The translations under genes and the position numbers were made by a program. A stretch of 64,000 bases of DNA from Haloimpatiens sp. FM7315 (GTDB taxonomy: Bacteria > Bacillota > Clostridia > Clostridiales > Clostridiaceae), in contig JBGVUE010000001.1 in assembly GCA_041861885.1 (NCBI GenBank), positions 856,001 through 920,000 of the forward strand, in the 5' to 3' direction. Positions 9,826-18,421 of this stretch are shown piece after piece. Every line of letters begins with the position of its first letter. Positions within the stretch are counted from its first letter, which is position 1. The notes beneath the pieces are model-generated. The model did not search any database and was not told the origin of the DNA. It was given only the letters and a program-made list of their open reading frames with translations.

Positions 9826-10893
9826 ATGGTAAAGTAAGTCTGCCTTATAAACATTTTCTTGGATATGAAAAAGGAGAAGATGGATTACCTAAGATTGTAG
9901 AAAAGGAGGCTAAAGTTGTAAGAAAGATATATAAATTTTTTCTTGAGGGTAAAAATCCATCAGCAATTGCAAGACAATTAAGTGAAAATAAAATACCAAC
10001 ACCAGCAGGTAAAGAAATTTGGCAACCTAGTACGGTGATGAGCATTCTTAAAAATGAGAAGTACAAAGGATCAGCCATACTTCAAAAAGTTTTACAGTTG
10101 ATTTTCTTACAAAGAAAAAGAAAATCAATGAAGGAGAAGTTCCAAAATATTATGTTCAAAATAGCCATCCTGCTATAATTTCTACTGAGGTTTATGATCT
10201 AGTTCAGCAGGAAATTAAAAAAGAAAAAAGGTAAAAGGGTATAAGACCAGTGGAAACTGTTTTTCAGGAAAGATAGTATGCGGTGAATGTGGAAGCTTTT
10301 ACGGAAGTAAGGTGTGGCACTCCACCAGTAAATACCGTAGAGTTATATGGCAATGCAACTCAAAGTTTAAAAATGATAAAAATTGTGGTACTCCACATCT
10401 ATATGAAGATAAAATAAAGCAGGCATTTGTTGAAGCATTTAATAGCTTAATTGAAAACAAAGAAGAAATCATAGAGGGTTATGAGGTAATAATACAATCC
10501 TTAATGGATACTTCAAGGCTTGATAAAGAAAGAACCAAGTTGGAAAATGAGCTTGAGGTAGTTACAGAAATGTTAAAAAAATGTGTAGAGGAGAATGCAC
10601 ATAGTGCTTTAAATCAAGCTGAGTATGAGGAAAGGTACAGGACCTTAGCGGAAAAGTATGAGAGTATTAAAAATGGACTCGAAGGCATTAATGAAAAGCA
10701 GCTTGAGAGAAGTGTCAAAAAGGAAAATATTGAAATATTTATAAAAGAGCTTAAAGCAAGAGATATCTTAATTACTGAGTTTGATGAGGAACTTTGGAAT
10801 GCCACCATTGAAAAAGTGGTAGTGCATTCAGAGTATGAGATAACTTTTATATTTAAGGATCGTATGGAGATAGAGTGGAATATATATGTATAA
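9826..10893 (+). pseudogene. Large serine recombinase, N-terminus deleted and frameshifted
   Basis: C-terminal two-thirds of a TnpX-type site-specific recombinase. The recombinase domain begins abruptly (GKVSLPYKHFLGYEKGEDG). A zinc ribbon (CGECGSFYG with downstream CNSKFKNDKNC), a coiled coil (residues rich in E, K, L) and the C-terminal strand region follow. The N-terminal resolvase domain with the catalytic Ser is absent; its place is taken by IS copy 1. Two further one-base shifts lie in A5 (10084-10088) and A6 (10224-10229). It is a relic of an integrated element and cannot catalyse recombination. Confidence 0.85.
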
Positions 10894-11206
10894 AATAAGC
10901 TAACAGATTTGACAAGTAATGTTTATTCTGTGGGCTTCCTTTTTATTATTTTATAAAATAGTTAAGGTGGTATATTAAAAGTATGGTTAATTAATAAAAT
11001 TATAATATCATGACAAAATATTGTAAAATATATATAAATTAAGAATATTATAGTATAATATTCTTAACATAGAAAAAATGGAAATATAAATAACTGATTA
11101 GATGTTATTTGTATAGGGATTACGCAAAATCCATAGCAATCAATAATATAAAGTCCATATGATTAAAAGCCAATTATTGATAAATATTATAAAGGGGAGA
11201 TAGGCA
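10894..11206. other. Intergenic region with a promoter-operator for the WYL/ATPase module
   Basis: A stretch of 313 bases with no gene. Its notable feature is the palindrome at 11039-11067, listed separately. The last 12 bases before the 11207 start contain AAGGGGAGATAGG, a good ribosome binding site. Confidence 0.5.
11039..11067. promoter_or_regulatory. 29-bp perfect palindrome, candidate operator
   Basis: Two 14-base arms (TTAAGAATATTATA and its exact complement) around a single G. The right arm contains TATAAT, so a dimeric regulator bound here would cover a -10 element. It lies 140 bases upstream of the WYL-like gene, and no other transcription unit starts between them. Confidence 0.55.
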
Positions 11207-11518
11207 ATGCATCAAAAATTTATTCAAGCTATTAACCAAAAGAAATTAGTATTATTAAAATTTGACTCTTATGAGAAAGGTATAATTTCAAGAACGTGTG
11301 TACCATTTGATTTTGGACCAAGTAGGAGATACAGAGATGGTCAAGATAGGTATCATTTTTACGATTTAGATAGTCCATCAAGCAATCATAATTTATCAAT
11401 ATTACCATCACAAATACTTGATATAAAAATATTGGACGAGTCATTTGAACCAAAGAATTATGTTACTTGGAGTCCAATAAGATGGTTTTTAAAGAGAGAT
11501 TGGGGAGCATATTCATAA
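11207..11518 (+). CDS. Small stand-alone WYL-like protein
   Basis: Protein of 103 residues. The pattern fits a single WYL-type beta-barrel: an N-terminal helix ending AINQKKLVLLKF, a strand with CVPFDFGPSRRYRDGQDRYH, a loop, then SILPSQILDIKILDESFEP, which matches the ending of WYL domains (I..i..ld.sF.P). No HTH is present. WYL domains usually sense ligands or nucleic acid and often regulate defence loci (known for the family). It sits 64 bases before a large ATPase gene and probably forms one operon with it. The family assignment is by eye. Confidence 0.6.
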   Translation: MHQKFIQAINQKKLVLLKFDSYEKGIISRTCVPFDFGPSRRYRDGQDRYHFYDLDSPSSNHNLSILPSQILDIKILDESFEPKNYVTWSPIRWFLKRDWGAYS

Positions 11519-11582
11519 TTAATAAATGCTAAGTTTACAATATTAAGTTATTTTGATTAAGTTTTAGGGGTGAATAGTAGAT

Positions 11583-13781
11583 ATGGATAAAATTAAAATT
11601 AATTTCACTAATTGCTTTGGTATTAAGGAATTGCAGCATACTTTTGACTTTACAAGTAAAAGAGCTTGTAGTATTTATGCTCCAAATGGAACAATGAAGA
11701 CTTCATTTGCTAAAACGGTGAAATGTATATCTAATGAAGAAGCGCCACAAGATTTAATTAACACTGAAAAGGTTTCTCATGCTTCAATTATTAAAAGTAA
11801 TGGAGATGATGTGAGCTCAGAGGATGTATTTGTAATCGAGTCATATAAGGAAGATTATGAGTCAAAAAAAGTTTCAATGCTGATGGTAAATAAAGAATTA
11901 AAAGCAAAGTATGATAAAATACATTCTGATCTAGAAAAAAAGAAAGATACCTTGTTAAAAGAGATATCACCGTTATGTGGAATAAAAAGTAAGGATAATA
12001 TAGAAATAGAAATAAGCAATGCATGGGGAAGAACGCCTAGAGATATATTTCAATGTTTTGAGGAAATAGAGTCGTTGATTGAGGACTTTTCTTTTCCAGT
12101 TAATATAAAATACAAAACAATTATAAATGAAAAAGTGATTGAGTTTCTAAAAGATAAAGATACTAAAATATTAATAAAAGAATATATAGAAAAATATGAT
12201 GAATTAATAACTAAATCTCAGTATTTTACCAAAGGCGTTTTTAATCATAATAATGTAAGTGTCATAGGAAAAAATTTAAATGATAATGGATTTTTTAAAG
12301 TTAAAAATAAAGTAATAATTAAAGATAAGGAGATAAATAGTAAGAAAGAGCTGGATGCTTTATTAGAGGGTGAAAAAAGCAAGATTTTTAATAATGCTGA
12401 TTTGTTAATTAGGTTTGAAAAATTGGATGAAAAATTAAACAAAAATGCTGCGATGAAGGAATTAAGAACTTTGTTAGAAAATACCCCGGAAATTATATCA
12501 TATTTAGATAATATAGATAGTTTAAAAAAAGAAATTTGGTTAAGCTATTTAAAGCAAAAGGAGGAAGAAATCAAAGCATTAGTTGACATATATAAATTGT
12601 CAAAAGAACAGTTAAAAAAAATTGTAGAGGAAGCTAAGAGGCAAAAAACAGCTTGGGATCAAGTGGTTGAAATTTTTAATGAAAGATTTGATGTGCCGTT
12701 TATAGTGAAAATTGATAATCAGCAAGATGTAATTTTGAAAGAAAATACTCCAACTATTAACTTTAAGTATAATGAAAGTGGAAATTATAAAGATGTAGAT
12801 AGGACAACACTAATTAATGTTTTAAGTAATGGTGAGAAGAGAGCTTTATATATACTTAATTTAATTTTCGAAATAGAAGCTTTAATTAAGCTAAATAAAG
12901 ATGTACTGGTAGTTATTGATGATATTGCAGACTCATTTGATTATAAGAATAAATATGCTATCATTGAATATTTAAATGATATATTAAAATCGGGTATATT
13001 TAGAATGATAATACTTACCCATAATTTTGATTTTTATAGGACTGTAATAAATAGATTAGGAATACCAAGAAACAATAGTTTTATGGTTCATAAGAATGAT
13101 AACAACATAAAGCTTGTTCAAGGTGGATATTTGAAAAATATATTTAATGTATGGAAAGATGAGATAAATAGCAAGGATAAAATTATGATAGCTTCAATTC
13201 CATTTGTAAGAAACTTAAGTGAATATTTAGAAGTGAAAAATTCACCTAATTTTTTAAAGCTAACTAGTTTGTTACATATAAAAGACGGTACTAATAATAT
13301 AACTGTAGCAGATTTGGAATCAATATATAATGAAGTATGGAGAGTACCTAAAAAATTAAAGGCTAAAAATAGAAAAGTTGTCAGTGTTTTATTCGAAGAA
13401 GCAGAAAAAGTAGTGCAAGAGGATACTGAAAGAATAAACTTAGAAAATAAGATAGTTTTGTCTATGGCAATTAGATTACTGGCAGAAGAATTTATGATGA
13501 CTAGAATAAGTGATAAACAGAAAATAAAGAATATAACTAGAAATCAGACATGTGAATTACTCAAGCTTTACAAAGAGGAGAATAATGATATTAGCCAAAT
13601 AAAAGTCTTAGAAGAAGTTAATTTAATGACACCTGAGAACATACATATAAATTCTTTTATGTATGAACCAATTTTAGATCTATCAGATTCGTATTTAAAG
13701 AAATTATATAGCAATATTAAAGAAATGCATTCGGTAGCGTATGAGGAATCTGCTTTGCATAAGAATGAAGATGGAGAATAG
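11583..13781 (+). CDS. ABC/SMC-like P-loop ATPase of possible phage-defence type
   Basis: Soluble protein of 732 residues, unidentified by name. The P-loop near residue 34 is YAPNGTMKTSFAKT: the usual second glycine is Met but Lys-Thr is kept. A long helical middle follows (about 90-400, charged, coiled-coil-like). Then come the ABC signature NVLSNGEKRALYILN (about 415), Walker B VLVVIDDIADSFD (about 440) and H-loop IILTHNFDFYRTV. The C-terminal 240 residues end with NSFMYEPILDLSDSYLKKLY. The layout resembles AAA_13/RloC/PrrC-type ATPases. No nuclease motif can be assigned by eye. Its partner is the upstream WYL-like gene. Confidence 0.7.
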   Translation: MDKIKINFTNCFGIKELQHTFDFTSKRACSIYAPNGTMKTSFAKTVKCISNEEAPQDLINTEKVSHASIIKSNGDDVSSEDVFVIESYKEDYESKKVSMLMVNKELKAKYDKIHSDLEKKKDTLLKEISPLCGIKSKDNIEIEISNAWGRTPRDIFQCFEEIESLIEDFSFPVNIKYKTIINEKVIEFLKDKDTKILIKEYIEKYDELITKSQYFTKGVFNHNNVSVIGKNLNDNGFFKVKNKVIIKDKEINSKKELDALLEGEKSKIFNNADLLIRFEKLDEKLNKNAAMKELRTLLENTPEIISYLDNIDSLKKEIWLSYLKQKEEEIKALVDIYKLSKEQLKKIVEEAKRQKTAWDQVVEIFNERFDVPFIVKIDNQQDVILKENTPTINFKYNESGNYKDVDRTTLINVLSNGEKRALYILNLIFEIEALIKLNKDVLVVIDDIADSFDYKNKYAIIEYLNDILKSGIFRMIILTHNFDFYRTVINRLGIPRNNSFMVHKNDNNIKLVQGGYLKNIFNVWKDEINSKDKIMIASIPFVRNLSEYLEVKNSPNFLKLTSLLHIKDGTNNITVADLESIYNEVWRVPKKLKAKNRKVVSVLFEEAEKVVQEDTERINLENKIVLSMAIRLLAEEFMMTRISDKQKIKNITRNQTCELLKLYKEENNDISQIKVLEEVNLMTPENIHINSFMYEPILDLSDSYLKKLYSNIKEMHSVAYEESALHKNEDGE

Positions 13782-13837
13782 CCATGTAAAATAATGAATT
13801 TTAAAGGCTGTGCTTCGCTTCCACTATACATATTTAG

Positions 13838-13888
13838 AATCGTCTGTAAGTGACTTAAAAGCTCTATTACAGGCGGTTTATGTTTTTG
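13838..13888 (+). repeat. Hairpin repeat, copy 1 (terminator-like)
   Basis: Twelve-base stem (AATCGTCTGTAA with TTACAGGCGGTT, two G-U pairs) enclosing CTTAAAAGCTCTA, followed by a T-rich tail. The same stem, inner loop and tail recur at 28331. It lies downstream of the ATPase gene and could terminate it, but conservation of the loop suggests more than a generic terminator. Confidence 0.65.
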
Positions 13889-14036
13889 TACCTCATTTAT
13901 AATTTATAAAATACATTTAATAAATTTAATATATATGAAGTTGTTGTAAGCAATTATTTATTATAGTAGATAAAAAATAAATGTTGTATAATAATATTAA
14001 TATAGCTATTTCAATAATATTAGAAAAGGTGATTTT

Positions 14037-14260
14037 ATGAGTAGGGAAGAAAAAATAAAATAGATTACATGGTTGTATGTGTAGCTGAATTTGCAGATAA
14101 ATTTTCAGTTACCTACAAAGATTCCTATAATTACTTAAAAAAATATAATGCTTTAAATTTTTTAATTGAAAATTATGAGATTGAGCATACTTTAAGCATT
14201 GAAGATGCAATAGAAGACATGATTTTAGTTTCAAAAAATAATGGGGGATATCTAATATGA
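14037..14260 (+). CDS. DUF3791 family protein (frameshifted at the start)
   Basis: Small protein of about 74 residues, first gene of a three-gene module. It starts at ATG 14037 behind AAAAGGTGAT. The frame breaks in a run of six A's (14050-14055); seven would read MSREEKNKIDYMVVCVAEFA and continue into the open frame. The rest (SVTYKDSYNYLKKYN, FLIENYEIEHTLSIEDAIED) fits DUF3791, which is commonly encoded beside DUF3990 proteins. It overlaps the next gene by four bases (ATGA). An antitoxin role is inferred from gene order. Confidence 0.65.
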
Positions 14261-14775
14261 GGTTGTATCATGGTTCAAATGTAATAATTTCAGACATTAA
14301 TTTAGATAAATGTAGACCATATAAAGATTTTGGCAAAGGATTCTATTGTACAGCTATTGAAGAACAAGCGGAGTTAATGGCAAAAAGAGTAGCTAAAATC
14401 TATGGAGGAACACCCCATGTAACTGTATTTAATTTTGATGAAGATATAAATGTATATAATGAATTAAATGTAAAATCCTTTGAATCACCTACAAAAGAAT
14501 GGGCTATTTTTGTATTAAACAATAGGGATAGAAATTTTAAAGAAATAAATAGTATAAATTGCAATATAGATAATAAGTATGATATAGTTGCAGGACCAGT
14601 GGCAGATGATGATTTGGCATTATTGTTTAGAACCTTTACTAGAGGATTAATAGATATTAATGTATTAGTAAAAGAAATGAGTTATAAGAAATTTTCAAAT
14701 CAATATTCATTTCATACCCAAAAAGCTATACAATATCTAAAATTTTTGGAGGTAAATAATAATGAATGTGATTAA
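14257..14775 (+). CDS. DUF3990 protein, predicted ADP-ribosyltransferase-like
   Basis: Protein of 172 residues. The N-terminal MRLYHGSNVIISDINLDKC and the following YKDFGKGFYCTAIEEQAEL are the hallmark blocks of DUF3990, which resembles the diphtheria-toxin/PARP ADP-ribosyltransferase fold. His in YHGS, Tyr in KGFYCT and Glu in KEWAIFVLNNRD could form an H-Y-E triad; this is my reading, not shown. It overlaps both neighbours (4 and 14 bases), indicating tight coupling, as in toxin-antitoxin modules. Confidence 0.75.
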   Translation: MRLYHGSNVIISDINLDKCRPYKDFGKGFYCTAIEEQAELMAKRVAKIYGGTPHVTVFNFDEDINVYNELNVKSFESPTKEWAIFVLNNRDRNFKEINSINCNIDNKYDIVAGPVADDDLALLFRTFTRGLIDINVLVKEMSYKKFSNQYSFHTQKAIQYLKFLEVNNNECD

Positions 14776-14992
14776 AGAACTTATTGAAGGTATAACTCAA
14801 GATTTAATAAAGTATTTGTGTGAAGAAGAAAATTATAAATTAGAGGATGCTATGGAAACAGTATATAATTCTATTGTTTTTGAAAAGTTAACTGATGCAG
14901 AAACAGGTCTTTATAGAGAAAGTGCTAGCTATGTATATGAATTATTGAAAGATGAAATAGCTAGTGGAAAAATAATTCAGAAAGAAGAGTAG
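14762..14992 (+). CDS. Small acidic protein, third gene of the DUF3791/DUF3990 module
   Basis: Protein of 76 residues, acidic and all-helical in appearance, containing AMETVYNSIVFEKLTDAETG and SYVYELLKDEI. It starts inside the end of the DUF3990 gene, with RBS GGAGG at 14748. It may be a second antitoxin or accessory subunit. A decayed copy of its 3' half occurs at 35441-35503 inside an ABC ATPase gene. Confidence 0.65.
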   Translation: MNVIKELIEGITQDLIKYLCEEENYKLEDAMETVYNSIVFEKLTDAETGLYRESASYVYELLKDEIASGKIIQKEE

Positions 14993-15026
14993 GGTTTGTT
15001 GGTGTGCACCCTTTAGCAGAAATTCT

Positions 15027-15083
15027 ATACAATTTAGCGATATTAAAATCAATACCTTTAATGAAAAAGTCGCTAAATTGTAT
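15027..15083. repeat. 14-bp perfect inverted repeat with 29-base loop
   Basis: ATACAATTTAGCGA at 15027-15040 is exactly complementary to 15070-15083. There is no T-tract, so it is not a standard terminator. It could be a recombination or regulator site. Confidence 0.6.
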
Positions 15084-15132
15084 CAAAATCATAGTCCTTA
15101 GACATACATAAACTCACATATTCATACAATAG

Positions 15133-15157
15133 AAAGTCCTTGATGTAAGGGCTTTTT
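15133..15157 (+). terminator. Intrinsic terminator of the DUF3990 module
   Basis: AAAGTCCTT pairs with AAGGGCTTT (one G-U) over a 5-base loop and is followed by T's. Confidence 0.7.
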
Positions 15158-15278
15158 GCGTTTTTTGAGGTAGATAAAGCCGATAAAAAAGAGTTTTGAA
15201 GCTAGGGATACGAGAGTATAATGGTAAAAATGATAACAAAAAAGATATTAGAAAAAAAGGAATAAATATGGTTATATT

Positions 15279-15313
15279 TAACTTTAACTTTAACTTAAAC
15301 TTTATGGTATAAT
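15279..15313 (+). promoter_or_regulatory. Promoter with hexamer tandem repeat
   Basis: Three TAACTT units and one AAACTT in tandem (15279-15302), ending five bases before a consensus TATAAT (15308-15313). The repeats occupy the spacer and -35 region, so a regulator or copy-number change could set promoter strength. It would drive the 15394 gene. Confidence 0.5.
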
Positions 15314-15393
15314 CGAAAAAAGAAATTAAACCTTAGTAAATTATTTGCAAATAGATAGTTCAATTCATATAAATTGTTAGGGGAAAAAACAAA

Positions 15394-15774
15394 TTGAATG
15401 GGATTTTAAAAAATATTATTAGTTTTATCTATCTTTTAATTATTCTATCTTTATTTTTTGTTCTGGGGTATATTTTAGGAATTAGTAAAACAGCAATAAT
15501 ATCGTCTTATATTACTACAATAATTTTTATTAGTTGTGGATATATTGTTTCTATAAGAAAAAAGTTAAAGTATGGTAAGGTATCAACTCCTATAATAAAG
15601 GGAGAACAACTCGCATATATAAAATCAGAAATAGACAGAAATATTAAAACTATGTTACCTTATAACAAGCGTAAGAAGGATAAGGTGCTTAAACTTAGAA
15701 GCATAAAAAACAAGCTTGAAAATGAAATTCCTTTGGATGAAGATGATATTAAAGAATTGAATAGTTTGGTGTAG
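15394..15774 (+). CDS. Hypothetical membrane protein, two TM helices
   Basis: Protein of 126 residues starting at TTG behind AGGGGA. Two hydrophobic helices (about 9-31 and 36-52) are followed by a basic then acidic cytoplasmic tail (NKRKKDKVLKLRSIKNKLE). I do not recognise the family. It is 36 bases before another membrane protein, so the two may be co-transcribed. Confidence 0.55.
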   Translation: MNGILKNIISFIYLLIILSLFFVLGYILGISKTAIISSYITTIIFISCGYIVSIRKKLKYGKVSTPIIKGEQLAYIKSEIDRNIKTMLPYNKRKKDKVLKLRSIKNKLENEIPLDEDDIKELNSLV

Positions 15775-15810
15775 TAATAGAAATCATAGAAATTTGAGGT
15801 GAAGCTGAAA

Positions 15811-16323
15811 ATGAAAAAAGTAGAATATTTATATGAAAAGGACAATGTTCTTAAGGTGATAATAAATATTAAAAAAGGTTTCTTTGGAACTGGCGGATAC
15901 CTTTTCTTTTCAATTTTTATGTTGCCAGTGGGATTATGTATAATTTTGGATATGCTGCTGGAAACACTGAATCTAAAACTCTTTCAATGGTCTATGAAAG
16001 ATATACTTCTAATGTTATTTGTAGCTGCTTTTGCCCTTTATATAGGGTGTAGGTCACTTTATCAATGGTTAAAATATAATTTCGGGAAAGAAATTTTAAT
16101 ACTTAATAACAATGATAAAAGTTTGAAGTATCAAAAACTAGTACTTGGTTTTGGAAAAACAAGAATTTTTGATTATTGTAATATTTCAAAAATTATAGCG
16201 CAAGAGGAACGTACTAAATGTGTAGAATATTATTGTTGTTTAATTCATCAAGAAAAGGAGTTTGATTTTAGAATTGTAAATGACATTATAGAAGGAAAGC
16301 ATATAAAATGTGAATTCGCTTAG
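15811..16323 (+). CDS. Hypothetical membrane protein with PH-like C-terminal region
   Basis: About 170 residues from ATG 15811, chosen because GAGGTG lies nine bases upstream. Two membrane helices (near 27-47 and 60-85) are followed by a hydrophilic part (ILILNNNDKSLKYQKLVLGFG, NISKIIAQEE) that looks like the beta-rich domain of small membrane-anchored sensor proteins. No family is assigned. The gene ends 28 bases before a solitary IS end, so its C-terminus may have been trimmed. Confidence 0.5.
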   Translation: MKKVEYLYEKDNVLKVIINIKKGFFGTGGYLFFSIFMLPVGLCIILDMLLETLNLKLFQWSMKDILLMLFVAAFALYIGCRSLYQWLKYNFGKEILILNNNDKSLKYQKLVLGFGKTRIFDYCNISKIIAQEERTKCVEYYCCLIHQEKEFDFRIVNDIIEGKHIKCEFA

Positions 16324-16351
16324 TTAAAGCTAAGCATCGAGTCTTCAGATT

Positions 16352-16385
16352 CGGTGTTTGTCAAGAGAGTTGTCGTATAGATTTT
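16352..16385. repeat. Solitary IS end (same as the ends of IS copies 1 and 2)
   Basis: CGGTGTTTGTCAAGAGAG then TTGTCGTA matches the left ends at 8105 and 39805, yet no transposase gene is adjacent. It marks a lost or deleted insertion between two accessory operons. Confidence 0.7.
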
Positions 16386-16622
16386 AAAAATAATTCCAAA
16401 GCCACCTCATTAGTTTTTGTTAACGAAATAGCTTGATGTTGAATTGATGGTAATATTATCAAATCAAACTTGGAAATAGATGTATTTTAAGAGTTTAGGT
16501 TCTAATTATTCAACTACCAATCAGGCTAATAATGTGTAATGCATTGGAGAAACTTGACTGAAACATACAAGCACTTTATTATGTAAATATACGAAACAAA
16601 TAACGGTAAAAGGAGAAGTAAC

Positions 16623-17297
16623 ATGTATAAAATACTAATTGTAGAAGATGACTCAACTATATCAACCATATTAAATAATCAGTTATGCAAATGGGGATAC
16701 GAAGCAGAAACAGTTTCTGATTTTAACAATGTTATGGATGAATTTATAAAATATGGTCCTCAACTGGTTATTTTAGATATTACATTGCCTTTTTATAATG
16801 GTTTTCATTGGTGTACGGAAATTAGAAAAATATCCAAGGTTCCAATAATTTTTGCTTCTTCTGCAAGTGATAATATGAATTTGATTATGGCTATCAATAT
16901 GGGGGCGGATGATTTTATTGCTAAGCCTTTTGACCTTAATGTAGTAGTGGCAAAAGTACAAGCTTTATTAAGGCGAGCATACTCTTTTCAAGGGCAGGTA
17001 AACATTCTAGAGAATAAGGGAGCAGTACTTAATTTAGGCGATATGACTTTTACATATAAAGATAACAAAATAGACTTAAGTAAAAACGAATTTAAAATAT
17101 TACAAGTCCTTTTAGAAAACAAAAATAAAGCTGTTTCACGTGATGAAATTATGAAACAATTATGGGAAAGTGACAGTTTTATAGATGATAACACTTTAAC
17201 GGTTAATGTTACTAGAATTAGAAAGAGATTAGAGAATATAGGCCTCAAAGATTTTATTAAAACTAAAAAGGGAATTGGATACATGATAGGTGATTAG
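16623..17297 (+). CDS. BceR-type response regulator
   Basis: OmpR-family regulator of 224 residues. The receiver has IVEDDSTIS, phospho-Asp in LVILDITLPFYNG and Lys in AKPFDL. The C-terminal winged helix has LSKNEFKILQVLL and VNVTRIRKRLENIGL. It is the first gene of a BceRS-BceAB-type operon. The kinase starts immediately after its stop. Confidence 0.93.
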   Translation: MYKILIVEDDSTISTILNNQLCKWGYEAETVSDFNNVMDEFIKYGPQLVILDITLPFYNGFHWCTEIRKISKVPIIFASSASDNMNLIMAINMGADDFIAKPFDLNVVVAKVQALLRRAYSFQGQVNILENKGAVLNLGDMTFTYKDNKIDLSKNEFKILQVLLENKNKAVSRDEIMKQLWESDSFIDDNTLTVNVTRIRKRLENIGLKDFIKTKKGIGYMIGD

Positions 17298-17298
17298 G

Positions 17299-18314
17299 AT
17301 GAGAAAAGAGAGTATTTTTGACATAATAACTTACTATTTTAAAGACAAATTTAAAATAATAACCAAGTTTTGTGTATTTATAATAATATTTTTTATGGTT
17401 TATTCTTTGTATCATATTCCTTTAGAGCCTGTTTTATATGCAGCATTATTAACAACCACATTAGCTTTAATATTTAGTGTATATGACTTTGTTCTATATT
17501 ATAATAAGCATATATTTTTAAATGATGTTCTTAATGGGGTAGAGGTTAAGTTGGATAGGCTACCACAAGCAAAAAGCTTGATAGAAAATGACTATCAGAA
17601 TATTGTAGAAGCCATATATAAAGATAAATGTACTATATTATACAATACTGATAATAAATACGGGGAAATGATAGATTATTACACCATGTGGGCACATCAA
17701 ATAAAAACTCCTATTGCTGCTTTTTCTATGATTGTTCAATCTATGGAAGGAAGTAATGAAAAAAGCTTATGGAGCAGGAACTATTTAAGATAGAACAATA
17801 TGTAGAGATGGTGCTTCATTATGTAAGATTAGATAACTTATCTTCTGATTTAAAGATTCAGGAATATTCACTTCAGGATATCCTTTGTCAAGTAGTAAAA
17901 AAGTATGCATCTGGCTTTATATATAACAAGATTTCATTAGATTTTAAGGAGTTAAATTGCAGTGTATTAACTGATGAAAAATGGATTACCTTTGTATTGG
18001 AGCAGATTTTATCTAATGCTTTGAAGTATACAAAAAAGGGAACCATATCAATTTATATGGATGAGAATTTAGAAAATACTTTAATAATTCAAGATACAGG
18101 TATGGGAATATCACCGGAAGATATTCCAAGAGTTTTTGAAAAAGGATTTACAGGATATAACGGAAGAATGGACAAAAAGTCTACAGGAATAGGGTTATAT
18201 CTATGTAAGGAAATCATAAAAAAACTGTCCCATAAAATAGATATCACATCAGAATTGGGAAAAGGCACAAAAGTAGCTATTGATTTTAGGGCAGAAAAGA
18301 TTAATATAGAGTAA
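17299..18314 (+). CDS. BceS-type intramembrane-sensing histidine kinase (frameshifted)
   Basis: Two closely spaced membrane helices (about 20-40 and 45-65) with almost no extracellular loop mark an intramembrane-sensing kinase, which senses through its ABC transporter. The H-box is MWAHQIKTPIAAFSM and the G-boxes are IQDTGMGISPED and STGIGLYLCKEI. The frame breaks at six A's (17759-17764); seven read NEKKLMEQELFKIEQY and give about 338 residues. ATG 17299 is preferred; a GTG at 17290 overlaps the regulator. Confidence 0.9.
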
Positions 18315-18389
18315 CCTTACATAGAAGTAAGGTTAAAAAAGGAAATGTAAGGCAAAGTTAAGGCAGTACATTTCTTTTTTATCTATAAT
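18314..18389 (+). promoter_or_regulatory. Predicted BceR-controlled promoter of the ABC transporter
   Basis: Inverted repeat ACCTTAC-6-GTAAGGT (18314-18333), then two direct TAAGGC repeats exactly 11 bases apart (18348, 18359), then TATAAT at 18384. OmpR-type regulators bind repeats one helical turn apart just upstream of the -35 position, and BceR-type targets lie before the bceAB genes. The assignment is inference. Confidence 0.5.
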
Positions 18390-18421
18390 TAACTTGCGAG
18401 TAAAAATTGGAGGGATTAATT

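Larger units (their letters stand above)
14993..15393. other. Intergenic region with inverted repeat, terminator and hexamer repeats
   Basis: No gene in 401 bases. It holds an inverted repeat (15027-15083), a terminator (15133-15157), and a hexamer-repeat promoter (15279-15313), all listed separately. Confidence 0.5.
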
